In this document: positions 1 to 7,427 of the stretch, in pieces
How the letters are laid out: the number at the start of each line of letters is the position of its first letter
Numbering within the stretch: position 1 is the first letter of the stretch
Source of the DNA: an uncultured bacterium
GTDB lineage: Bacteria > Cyanobacteriota > Vampirovibrionia > Gastranaerophilales > Gastranaerophilaceae
Length of the DNA: 14,727 nt
Direction: 5' to 3'
Assembly: GCA_902772945.1 (NCBI GenBank)
Contig: CACYCU010000194.1
Coordinates: 1-14,727 of the forward strand
Position numbers and translations under genes: made by a program
Notes under the pieces: model-generated
Databases searched by the model: none
What the model was told of the DNA's origin: nothing
Seen by the model: only the letters and a program-made list of their open reading frames with translations

Positions 1-1380
1 TACCGCACCAAAATTGTATGTATCTCCGTTGTCTTGAAAACGTACAAATTCAATTTCAACAGTTTTTTTGATAGGAGAGTGATTGGTTGAGGCTAGTTTA
101 GAGATTAAAATTTTCCCGTTTTTCACGTTAAGAGTCAAATCAGATTTTGCAGCATTTTTTTTCTTTAAAGTATAGAAATTTTTGAAATCTTCAGTTACCG
201 GAATTCTTTGTGTGTCATAAAGAATGCTGTTTTCAACTCCGTTGTGCTTCTCAATAACAGTATATTCAGGTATAAGCTCAGAACTTTTCATTATTGGGGT
301 TTTAAACCCGTGTTCCAATCGGAGTTCTTCAATTATTGTGTTTGCAATTTGGATAATTTTTTCATACCTAATAATGTTTTCTTGATGAACCAAATCCGTA
401 GAACATCCGCAAATACTGTCGTGAGCTTGGTTTTTTAATAGAAGCTTATATGCATATTCAATTGCAGAAGAGTATTTGTCGCCGTATTTTTTTTGCAGAT
501 TATTTGCTTGATTCAGTATATATGATGATTTTATGTTGTATTGTTTTAATTTTAATCTTGCAGAATATGCTCCTTGTAAGATAAATGTTTTGCTGTTATC
601 TCTAAGTTCATCATTCCATTCAAAATTTTTAAATCTGTCATTTACAAGTTCAAAATATTCAAACGGGTTAGAAAGCTTAATTTCATAATTATCAAGAAGT
701 TTGTTGATTAATTTCACTTGCTCTGTGATATCTTTTTCAACTCCAAGGTGATCTGCTCCAATTGGCAAAAGCAAGTAATCTCCCGATTTTTGTGCAATTT
801 TATCTAAATTTTCTTTTAGCCATTTTGCTTTATCCTCAATTGATATTTGGGACGAAAAAATGTCCATAAAATATCCGCGCACCAGATTAACCGTGTTTAT
901 TCCGTTAAATGTAAATTCAGATGGAATATCAGGACAACCTCTCCAAACAACACATTTGTCAATTCCAAACTCTTTTAATATAGGCGGTACATTCTTGCTA
1001 TGTCCAAAGGTATCTGCTAGATAACCAATAAATTTGTTACAGCCAAATTCTTTTGAAATTTTTAATCCGATTTCTAAATTTTTTTTAAAAACAACAGAAT
1101 CGGTTAAAAATTCATCAATTAGAGTATAAAAAGGACCAATAAAAAGTCTATCTTCTTTTATTAATTTTCTAATTAAAGTTTCTTTTTCGGGACGAAGTTC
1201 AAGATAATCCAACAGGGCTGAGACTTGACCGTCAAAATAGAATGAAGGGATTTTGCCGGTTTCAAGCAAGTCAAGGACATTGTCGAAAACCCTTAAAAGT
1301 CTCAATCTGAATACTTCAAATTCCCGATACCATTCTCTGTCCCAGTGTGTATGTAGATATGCGATTACCGTTTTTTTCAT
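1..1380 (-). CDS. GH38 family alpha-mannosidase, N-terminal part (cut by window edge)
   Basis: The reading frame opens at the ATG at 1380 and runs without a stop to position 1, giving 460 residues; the C-terminal domains lie outside. The start of the protein carries the GH38 signature HTHWDREWY (residues 10-18), in which H12 and D14 should bind the catalytic zinc. LADTFGHS (121-128) contains the expected nucleophile D123. AHDSICGCSTD (319-329) provides the third zinc-binding region with H320. These motifs match bacterial MngB-like enzymes, which remove alpha-mannosyl groups by a retaining mechanism. No signal peptide is visible, so a cytoplasmic enzyme is likely. No sugar importer is visible nearby, so the substrate cannot be named. 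The gene is divergent from folC with 58 bp between the starts. No Shine-Dalgarno precedes the ATG; a TATGAT box lies 11 nt upstream. Family assignment is firm; substrate is unknown. Confidence 0.93.
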   Translation of the reverse strand, partial: MKKTVIAYLHTHWDREWYREFEVFRLRLLRVFDNVLDLLETGKIPSFYFDGQVSALLDYLELRPEKETLIRKLIKEDRLFIGPFYTLIDEFLTDSVVFKKNLEIGLKISKEFGCNKFIGYLADTFGHSKNVPPILKEFGIDKCVVWRGCPDIPSEFTFNGINTVNLVRGYFMDIFSSQISIEDKAKWLKENLDKIAQKSGDYLLLPIGADHLGVEKDITEQVKLINKLLDNYEIKLSNPFEYFELVNDRFKNFEWNDELRDNSKTFILQGAYSARLKLKQYNIKSSYILNQANNLQKKYGDKYSSAIEYAYKLLLKNQAHDSICGCSTDLVHQENIIRYEKIIQIANTIIEELRLEHGFKTPIMKSSELIPEYTVIEKHNGVENSILYDTQRIPVTEDFKNFYTLKKKNAAKSDLTLNVKNGKILISKLASTNHSPIKKTVEIEFVRFQDNGDTYNFGAV

Positions 1381-1438
1381 ACTTTATATTTATCATATTT
1401 AATACATTTGTGCAAAAGTTTTATGATATATTAAGGGT
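1381..1438. promoter_or_regulatory. Divergent promoter region of the GH38 gene and folC
   Basis: The 58-bp gap holds a TATGAT box on the plus strand (1422-1427) and another on the minus strand (1397-1392). Each lies exactly 11 nt from its start codon. For folC there is also TATATT (1427-1432), exactly 6 nt from the ATG, which would make the transcript begin on the start codon. No convincing -35 hexamer is seen for either direction, and neither gene has a Shine-Dalgarno sequence. Assignment is by spacing and similarity to better promoters elsewhere in this window. Confidence 0.5.
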
Positions 1439-2626
1439 ATGGAAATTTCATATGAAAATGCAATAAAAATATTGACTTCACAAAAAGTTTTTTTGATAAA
1501 ACTGGGGCTTGAGAGAATGTATAGAATTCTTGAATTATTAGGCAGCCCTCAAGATAATCTTAAGTGTATTCATGTTGCGGGAACAAACGGAAAAGGCTCT
1601 GTTTGTGCGATAATATCTTCAATATTAACAAATGAAGGCTATAAAACAGGTCTTTATACAAGTCCTCATATTTACGATTATACTGAAAGAATAAAAATAA
1701 ATAATAAAGATATTGATAAAAAAGCTTTTGCCGAATATTTTTTTAAAATAACAAATTTAGCTTCAGAAAATAACATTAATCTAACTGAATTTGAAATTTT
1801 AACAGCAATAATGTTTAAATATTTTGATGATAATAATGTTGATGTAGTTGTTTTGGAAACAGGACTGGGCGGACGTTATGATGCTACAAATGTTATAAAA
1901 AGTAACTTGTGTTCGATAATAACTCATATAGATTTAGACCATACTGAAAGACTTGGAAATACAAAATCTGAAATAGCTTTTGAAAAAGCGGGTATTATAA
2001 AACCTAATTGCCCTGTTTTTACGTCTGAAGGTTATGAAGCAATTAAAGATAGAGCAGATGCTTGTGGCTCATTATTTTCTTTGGTTACACCGTTAGAAAA
2101 TATTGAGAACTTAGCTTTAAAGGGGACTTGTCAGAGGGAAAATCTTTCTCTTGCTCTTGCGGCTGTCAGGTTTTTATTCCCTAAAATAAATGAAGAAAAT
2201 ATTCAAAACACTCTAAAAACTATTTATCATCCTTGCAGATTTCAAATATGCAATAAAAACTTAATAGTCGATGCTTCTCACAATCCGAATGGTGCGATGG
2301 CGTTAAGGGAAAGCTTAGATTTGTATTATCCTAATGAAAAACGAGTTTTTATATTCGGTTGTTTACGTAACAAAGACTACAAGAAAATGATGGATATATT
2401 ATTTACCCCTGAAGATGAGGTGTATTTTTATCATTTTTCTCATAAAGATTCTTGTACAATTTCGGAATTAAAAAAGCTTTCTCCAATTCCGTCAAAAGAG
2501 TTTAAATCACTTGATGAGCTTCCTGATAATGTCTTAAAAATCGTTTGCGGCTCTTTTTATATGATTAATGAGATTGTTCCCCGCTCTCTTCTTCTGCCAA
2601 CTCCTCAAGCAAATTTGCAACTTTAG
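1439..2626 (+). CDS. folC: Folylpolyglutamate synthase / dihydrofolate synthase
   Basis: This 395-aa Mur-ligase-family enzyme adds glutamate to folates (and possibly to dihydropteroate) using ATP in the cytoplasm. The P-loop GTNGKGS lies at residues 48-54, followed by TSPH (74-77), ETGLGGRYDATN (140-151), the conserved HIDLDHTERLGNT segment around residues 163-175, and VDASHNPNGA (277-286) with D278 and H281 of the C-terminal ligase domain. The opening LGLERMYRILELLGSPQ is typical of the family. The length is slightly below the usual 420 or so residues, mostly because of a compact C-terminal domain. The last 62 bp overlap the 3' end of the convergent glycosyltransferase gene. No Shine-Dalgarno precedes the ATG. 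Which of the two ligase activities it has cannot be decided from sequence. Confidence 0.95.
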   Translation: MEISYENAIKILTSQKVFLIKLGLERMYRILELLGSPQDNLKCIHVAGTNGKGSVCAIISSILTNEGYKTGLYTSPHIYDYTERIKINNKDIDKKAFAEYFFKITNLASENNINLTEFEILTAIMFKYFDDNNVDVVVLETGLGGRYDATNVIKSNLCSIITHIDLDHTERLGNTKSEIAFEKAGIIKPNCPVFTSEGYEAIKDRADACGSLFSLVTPLENIENLALKGTCQRENLSLALAAVRFLFPKINEENIQNTLKTIYHPCRFQICNKNLIVDASHNPNGAMALRESLDLYYPNEKRVFIFGCLRNKDYKKMMDILFTPEDEVYFYHFSHKDSCTISELKKLSPIPSKEFKSLDELPDNVLKIVCGSFYMINEIVPRSLLLPTPQANLQL

Positions 2627-4136
2627 CCGGTTCAAAATCATTACATGAATTCCAAATTAATGTCGGGCGTTGTTCTTTTATGGAAGGACTCGGATAATTA
2701 CTGTTGCAAACGCCTTTTAACATATTGGTAGAACCGTCAGCTTTTGATTCAAAATGTTTGCAGCAACTGCATATCTTTAATACAAAACCGTAATCATACA
2801 ATTTCTGTCTGATTTCTTGCAGTGCATCTATCATTCTCAAATGTCTGGCTGTTATAAATTTTTTCTTTTTGTAGATAAATTTAATCTTTGCCAAACCTGA
2901 TTCTGAAATAAATTCAAGTTTGCAAGGTAGTTCTCTACCGGCATTATTCATAGCAAAAGCATCAATAACGAGTTTTTCTGTATCTTTAGGTAATTCTTCA
3001 ATTTTTGCTATTTTATTACGTACCATTCTAATCGGCGGTAAGTTTTTGATAATGTGGCATAAAGAATAAAACGGGTACAAACATAACAAAGCAATTTCAT
3101 TAAATTTTAATTTAGAATTTATTAAACTTATGCCAAATCCTGCAACAAGGATTATAAATGTTAAAAGAACAATTTTATAATCAACAAAGAAGTAATATCT
3201 GTGAGAATGTTTCAAAATTATTGCATAAGTTATTAAAAGCATCCAAATATTAGGGTTTAATAATGAAAAAGTGTGTTCTGCGAATGTAAAATTCTTTGCA
3301 CGGATTTCTGTAAAGCAATTTTTGAATAAATCAAGTCTTGCTGATAATCTTGGTTTTCTAAATTCATAATTTGCGGTATCTACATATGTTTGGATATTAG
3401 GATTGTATGTACATGGACATTTAATCTTAGATAACAGCATACTGTATTTTAATTCTGTGTTAATATCTTTAAAATCAACAGAACCGATTTCATCAACTAT
3501 TTGTTTTTTTATAACAAAGACTCCGGAGTCTGCGCTTGCTGCAAGTCCGAACAATGATCTTGCTTTTCTCATAAAATTCATATGGTATTTTTGATATGCA
3601 GCTTTAATTTTATCAACAGGACCAAGATTGTCTGTTAGAATAAGTGTTTCACCGCTCAATGCACTGTTGTTAACAAGTGCTGCATTTACCGTTGTTAAAA
3701 AACTTGCAGGGATGCTTCTGTCTGCATCAATAAAAACATAAGAATCAATAGTCTCATCTTTTGATAATCTTTCGATTAGTATTGAAATAGCTTGATCCTT
3801 TCCGACAGTTCCGACGTCTTTTATATTAATTAAATTTACAAAAGATTCATTTGTAAACAACTGTTCCGAATTATCGCTGCAATTGTCAAGAATAACAAAA
3901 ACCCTAAAATTATCTACAGGATAATCTTGCATTTTTAGTTCTTTGATAAGGTTTTCTAATGTAATGCGGTTGTTTCTTGCATATATAACAACTGCCAAGT
4001 TGTCTTTTTCATCGTATTGAGAATAACGTTTTTCTATTTTAAACGGTTTGTCGTTCAAATTCCTTATAGCTAAGGCTAAAAAATATAATGAATATATTGC
4101 AACATAAATATATAAAATATCTAAAATAAATTCCAT
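2565..4136 (-). CDS. GT2-family membrane glycosyltransferase with cysteine-rich C-terminal tail
   Basis: The ATG at 4136 is chosen because AAGGAAGG lies 6 nt upstream; an in-frame ATG 12 codons earlier would put this site inside the gene. The 523-aa protein begins with a membrane segment (about 2-24), followed by a GT-A domain with VVIYARNN, LDNCSDNS (84-91) and the metal-binding DAD triad (137-139). The later acidic motif appears as NTEL, and the RxxRW-like site lacks Trp. Further membrane segments lie near 296-310, 321-340 and 347-364. The last 120 or so residues form a soluble extension with C456, C458, C459, C477 and C498 (CSCC...GVC...NSC), which could bind metal. The family fold suggests transfer of a sugar to a lipid or polysaccharide at the cytoplasmic membrane. 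The substrate is unknown. It is divergent from padR and may be controlled by it. Confidence 0.85.
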   Translation of the reverse strand: MEFILDILYIYVAIYSLYFLALAIRNLNDKPFKIEKRYSQYDEKDNLAVVIYARNNRITLENLIKELKMQDYPVDNFRVFVILDNCSDNSEQLFTNESFVNLINIKDVGTVGKDQAISILIERLSKDETIDSYVFIDADRSIPASFLTTVNAALVNNSALSGETLILTDNLGPVDKIKAAYQKYHMNFMRKARSLFGLAASADSGVFVIKKQIVDEIGSVDFKDINTELKYSMLLSKIKCPCTYNPNIQTYVDTANYEFRKPRLSARLDLFKNCFTEIRAKNFTFAEHTFSLLNPNIWMLLITYAIILKHSHRYYFFVDYKIVLLTFIILVAGFGISLINSKLKFNEIALLCLYPFYSLCHIIKNLPPIRMVRNKIAKIEELPKDTEKLVIDAFAMNNAGRELPCKLEFISESGLAKIKFIYKKKKFITARHLRMIDALQEIRQKLYDYGFVLKICSCCKHFESKADGSTNMLKGVCNSNYPSPSIKEQRPTLIWNSCNDFEPAKVANLLEELAEEESGEQSH

Positions 4137-4235
4137 AATAATCCTTCCTTGGCAACATTTTATTTGAAACACTTACAAAAATCTATTACATGTTAATAAA
4201 TGTAATAACTATAAATTTTATGTTATATTAGTTTT
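4137..4235. promoter_or_regulatory. Divergent GT2/padR promoter region
   Basis: For padR, TATATT at 4224-4229 lies 6 nt before the ATG, and TATGTT at 4219-4224 lies 11 nt before it; no Shine-Dalgarno is present, so a leaderless transcript is predicted. For the GT2 gene, a TAAAAT box is found on the minus strand at 4162-4157, upstream of a strong AAGGAAGG ribosome site. Neither side has a good -35 hexamer. The inverted repeat at 4184-4207 covers or touches the -35 position of both promoters. Confidence 0.5.
4184..4207. promoter_or_regulatory. Inverted repeat, candidate PadR operator
   Basis: The arms TATTACAT (4184-4191) and ATGTAATA (4200-4207) are perfect reverse complements around an 8-nt spacer. 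PadR-family repressors are known to bind dyads made of ATGT/ACAT half-sites in the intergenic region next to their own gene. Here the half-site order is ACAT then ATGT, the reverse of the commonly described layout. The centre lies about 40 nt upstream of the padR ATG and about 60 nt upstream of the GT2 ATG, well placed to repress both. Confidence 0.6.
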
Positions 4236-4760
4236 ATGATAGAGTTACTTATTTTGTATGTCATATTAAAACGAGATTATACAATGTACGCAATTCAAAA
4301 GCGTATTGAAGAAAATTTTGCGCCGTTTACAAAACCTAGTTTTGGTGCATTAAAGCCGGCATTAAGGAGATTGGAAGAAAAAGGAGCGCTTACTACTCGT
4401 AAAATGATGTCTGATGGCGGCAAGTTGTCTGTTTTTTATGAAATTTCAAGGAACGGTATAAATGAATTAAAAAAATTGCTTTTAGAAGATTTGAGCGATA
4501 ATCCTCTTCAGTTTTTATCAAATGCAAGGGTAAAACTTGCTTGCTGCGACTGTCTAGATTGTGATGAAAGAAAAAGACTGTTTTTTATTATTAAATCGAG
4601 AGCAATGCAGTTTAAAAATTATGCACAAAATATCTTAACTGATGAGTATAAACAAATAAATTTCTATCAGAAAGTGATATTGGATAATACAGTTTGTGAA
4701 TATTCAAATTTTATAAGTATAATCGAAGGTCTGGAGAAAGATAATGCCCGCAATAGTTAG
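4236..4760 (+). CDS. PadR-family transcriptional repressor
   Basis: The protein has 174 residues. The N-terminal winged helix shows the family pattern: LILYVILKRDYTMYAIQKRI, then SFGALKPALRRLEEKGAL (35-52), then a wing around residues 54-70 ending in FYEIS. The C-terminal part is helical and should form the dimer interface and ligand site, as in the family. An unusual cluster C103, C104, C106, C109 (ACCDCLDC) begins this second domain and could sense metal or redox state; that is inference. The 3' end overlaps the DUF512 gene by 17 bp, so the two are co-transcribed and probably translationally coupled. The inverted repeat upstream suggests autorepression and control of the divergent GT2 gene. 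The ligand is unknown. Confidence 0.88.
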   Translation: MIELLILYVILKRDYTMYAIQKRIEENFAPFTKPSFGALKPALRRLEEKGALTTRKMMSDGGKLSVFYEISRNGINELKKLLLEDLSDNPLQFLSNARVKLACCDCLDCDERKRLFFIIKSRAMQFKNYAQNILTDEYKQINFYQKVILDNTVCEYSNFISIIEGLEKDNARNS

Positions 4761-6009
4761 CTCTGTATTAAAGGGTTCTACTGCCGAAGAAATCGGTATT
4801 AAATCCGGTGATATTATTCTGTCTGTTGACGGTGTGGAGATGCAGGATCTTATTGATTTTAATTTTTTGTGCAAATCAGAAGAAATATCTATTGAAGTAA
4901 AAAAGGAAAATTCGGAAATTGAAGTTATAGAACTTGAAAAAGATTATGATGATAATCTTGGTATAGTATTTGAAAGTGCTGTTTTTGATAAGGTAAAACC
5001 TTGTTTAAATCATTGTGTTTTTTGTTTTGTAGACCAACAACCTGACGGTTTAAGGGACACTCTTTATGTAAAAGATGATGATTACAGACTTTCATATTTG
5101 CAAGGTACATATATTACCCTTACAAATTTAAAAGAAGAAGATAAAGAAAGAATAAAGAGGATGCATTTAGGACCGTTTTATGTCTCAGTACATACGACTA
5201 ATCCTGAATTAAGAAATAAAATGCTCAGAAATCCGAATGCAGGAAAAGCCCTGGATAACTTGAAATGGTTTAGAAAAAATAAAATTCCTTTTCACGCTCA
5301 AATAGTTTTGTGCCCGGGGTTGAATGATGGGAAAGAGCTCGAGAGAACATTATCTGATTTAGCTAAATTAAAAAACACGGTATTGTCAGTCGCAATTGTT
5401 CCTGTTGGAATTACTCAATTTCGAAAAGATTTTTTAAAACCGGTTGATAAATTATGTGCCGAACAGACAATAGATATTGCGTCAAAATACAAAAGAGTAT
5501 GCTGCTCAGATGAATTTTTTATTTTAGCGCAGAGAAAAATTCCTTCTGCCAAATATTATGGAAATTTCTGCCAGCTCGATGATGGTGTCGGGGCAATCAG
5601 AGCTCTTTTAGAAGATTTTAAAAAACAAAAATTGCCTTCTAAATTAAACAAACCATATAAAATTTCATTTGCAACAAGTGCTGCAGCAAAGTATGCTTTT
5701 GATTTAATTTCAAAAAAAATGAATAAAATAAAAGGACTTACAGTATCGGTAAATCCTGTCGAATCAAAATATTGGGGTGAAAAAATTACGGTAGCTGGGC
5801 TTATTACAAGTGGGGATTTGATTAGAACTGTCAAAAATTTAGACTCAGACATTGTTGTGGTGCCTTCTGTTATGTTAAAACCTTATACGGAATATTTTTT
5901 AGACGGCAAAACTCTTTCTTATGTTAAACAAAAAACAGGAAAAAATTTCTTAGTTGTTAAAGATGTTTATTCCATGAAAGAAGTCGTAGACTATATCAAT
6001 ACGCTTTGA
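4744..6009 (+). CDS. DUF512 family PDZ / iron-sulfur protein
   Basis: This 421-aa protein starts with a PDZ-like domain (about residues 3-55; GSTAEEIGIKSGDIILSVDGVEM) and continues with the family hallmark CLNHCVFC (C87, C91, C94), a CX3CX2C cluster site like that of radical SAM enzymes, then FVDQQPDGLRDTLYVKDDDYRLS. The remaining part corresponds to the DUF512 region. The family is described as a putative Fe-S oxidoreductase with a cyanobacterial branch; the reaction is not known. No signal peptide is present. GGAG (4733-4736) lies 7 nt upstream of the ATG, inside the end of padR. The stop TGA directly abuts the stop of the convergent lipoprotein gene, with no intergenic base and no terminator visible. 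Confidence 0.9.
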   Translation: MPAIVSSVLKGSTAEEIGIKSGDIILSVDGVEMQDLIDFNFLCKSEEISIEVKKENSEIEVIELEKDYDDNLGIVFESAVFDKVKPCLNHCVFCFVDQQPDGLRDTLYVKDDDYRLSYLQGTYITLTNLKEEDKERIKRMHLGPFYVSVHTTNPELRNKMLRNPNAGKALDNLKWFRKNKIPFHAQIVLCPGLNDGKELERTLSDLAKLKNTVLSVAIVPVGITQFRKDFLKPVDKLCAEQTIDIASKYKRVCCSDEFFILAQRKIPSAKYYGNFCQLDDGVGAIRALLEDFKKQKLPSKLNKPYKISFATSAAAKYAFDLISKKMNKIKGLTVSVNPVESKYWGEKITVAGLITSGDLIRTVKNLDSDIVVVPSVMLKPYTEYFLDGKTLSYVKQKTGKNFLVVKDVYSMKEVVDYINTL

Positions 6010-7062
6010 TTATTTCTTTGCAGTTTTATTAATAATTGACGGATTATTAACCCTAAGTGCGAAATAAGGTTGAGTTTTGTCCTTTTCTTCTAAGAATAAA
6101 ACAAAAGTGTCATTAAAATAAAAATATCTGGGTTCTGTATAATGTCCCGGGCCGACTGATGTCAGTTTAGTTACTATTACTGCTTCTGATTTCAATTTTA
6201 CTCCTTCATTGTCCATTTTAAATTCAACAGTTTCAAGAGCTTTATCAATCATAAAATCAGTTCCTATTATGTGCTTTCCGCAAACTTCATTAAAAGGCTT
6301 TTCTTGATAAAGTTTAATTTCCGGAACTTTAAAATAATCCTTGTGCCCAAACCATTTGTTACCTTCATAAGTTTGGGCTTTATTTTGCATGTCTGTGTAA
6401 AATTTGTCAAAAGTCTTGTCATCATTAGTTCTGTATAAATAAACTATGTCATCCCCTTGGGTATAAAGCTTGACAGCATAATCATCTTTAGAGTTGTAAA
6501 ACATAACTCCGATATTATTAGATAATGAGTTATTATTTTGAGGTTTTATTCCAAAATATTCAACTTTTTCATCAGTTTCACCAAATTTATCAGGCTCCAG
6601 TTTATCGAAAGCTTTAATAAATTTAAAATCTTTTTTCAGCATTGCATAGATTACATATTTGCTTGGAGCAGTTGTCCAATCTATTGAATTTATAATGTCA
6701 CTTGTTTCATTAAATTTGTCTTTAATACCTTTAACAATTTTGTTTTTTAATTCTTTTGATGCTAAACCCCAAGTTTTGTAATAAGAATTTTCAGAAATAT
6801 ACTCTGCTTTGAATTCTTGTTTGTTTAAATCTTTAACTAATTGAGGTGTTCCACCCGAAAATTGTATATCGCCTTTTACAACTTCATCCATCAAATCGTT
6901 CCAAACCAATTGGAATGTACCGACCCATAAACGGTTATCGGCTTTTGATTCCGAGGACATTAGAGGTAATACTTCAAGAGTGGATACTTTTTGCTCTTTT
7001 TTAAGAAAAGCGCAGCCGCTTGCTATAATAAAAATCATTAAAAGTATAAGTATTTTTTTCAT
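6010..7062 (-). CDS. Lipoprotein with serpin-like C-terminus
   Basis: The 350-aa product starts with a lipoprotein signal peptide: MKK, a hydrophobic stretch, and ASGC with the lipidated C17. The mature protein is therefore anchored on the outer face of a membrane. No catalytic motif is visible. The C-terminal 85 residues resemble the end of serpins: FKMDNEGVKLKSEAVIV (281-297) aligns with the hinge region (EVDEEGTEAAAATAV type), and FNDTFVLFLEEKDKTQPYF (316-334) followed by RVNNP aligns with the FNKPFVF...P.F.G.VVNP ending. The hinge lacks the small alanines of inhibitory serpins and the loop is longer, so inhibition is not assured. AGGTG lies 7 nt before the ATG. The gene is third in the blaI-like operon, starting inside the preceding stop (ATGA). 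The serpin relation is inferred from memory of motifs, not from a search. Confidence 0.75.
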   Translation of the reverse strand: MKKILILLMIFIIASGCAFLKKEQKVSTLEVLPLMSSESKADNRLWVGTFQLVWNDLMDEVVKGDIQFSGGTPQLVKDLNKQEFKAEYISENSYYKTWGLASKELKNKIVKGIKDKFNETSDIINSIDWTTAPSKYVIYAMLKKDFKFIKAFDKLEPDKFGETDEKVEYFGIKPQNNNSLSNNIGVMFYNSKDDYAVKLYTQGDDIVYLYRTNDDKTFDKFYTDMQNKAQTYEGNKWFGHKDYFKVPEIKLYQEKPFNEVCGKHIIGTDFMIDKALETVEFKMDNEGVKLKSEAVIVTKLTSVGPGHYTEPRYFYFNDTFVLFLEEKDKTQPYFALRVNNPSIINKTAKK

Positions 7063-7427
7063 TTATTTTCACCTATATTTAAAAACCTAAAAAAACTTTT
7101 GCAAAACCCCTTAGGGTTGTCCTCATGTAGAATATTTGTCCCGGAATAATATTTTTCGTAATTTTTTATAATGTTGTCAGGCAAATCTTCACCAATTTCA
7201 AGAGTTTGAGAAATAAATTCAAGATAGTCATCTTGTTCTTCTCTATAAATATTATCACGATTCCTTAAATCTTCGTCAGCTTCATAATGAACCAATGCGT
7301 GGTATGCAGCTTGAATGCTCCTATCCTCAGTATCTCTGGGAAATTGCAATATAGCCTCTCTCACACATATTTGAGAAATTAAAACTTTTCTTATTAATTC
7401 AGCAACAAGAGTTCGTTCTTCGTTCAT
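7059..7427 (-). CDS. Acidic 122-aa protein of unknown function in blaI operon
   Basis: I do not recognise this protein. It is small, acidic and mostly helical by composition, without signal peptide, membrane segment or cysteine motif; C22 and C109 are isolated. The first 60 residues (MNEERTLVAELIRKVLISQ... AAYHALVHYEADEDLR) look like a helical bundle; the last 20 are basic and aromatic (GFCKSFFRFLN). Its start overlaps the blaI-like stop as ATGA and its stop overlaps the lipoprotein start as ATGA, so all three are translated as a coupled unit. No good Shine-Dalgarno precedes its ATG, which fits coupling. It occupies the place where a sensor peptidase stands in classical blaI operons, but shows no zinc-protease motif. 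Confidence 0.8.
   Translation of the reverse strand: MNEERTLVAELIRKVLISQICVREAILQFPRDTEDRSIQAAYHALVHYEADEDLRNRDNIYREEQDDYLEFISQTLEIGEDLPDNIIKNYEKYYSGTNILHEDNPKGFCKSFFRFLNIGENK

Noticed and set aside
208..438. Open frame on the plus strand inside the GH38 gene
   Set aside because: Antisense shadow of a clearly conserved coding frame, without ribosome site or protein-like composition.
4925..5110. Minus-strand open frame over the CX3CX2C region of DUF512
   Set aside because: Shadow of a strongly conserved frame.
5556..5852. Minus-strand open frame inside the DUF512 gene
   Set aside because: Mirror of the conserved DUF512 reading; no ribosome site.
6029..6050. Hairpin TTAATAAT / ATTATTAA with 6-nt loop at the end of the lipoprotein gene
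   Set aside because: Stem is only A-T, lies within coding sequence, and no T tract follows on either strand in the right place for a terminator.
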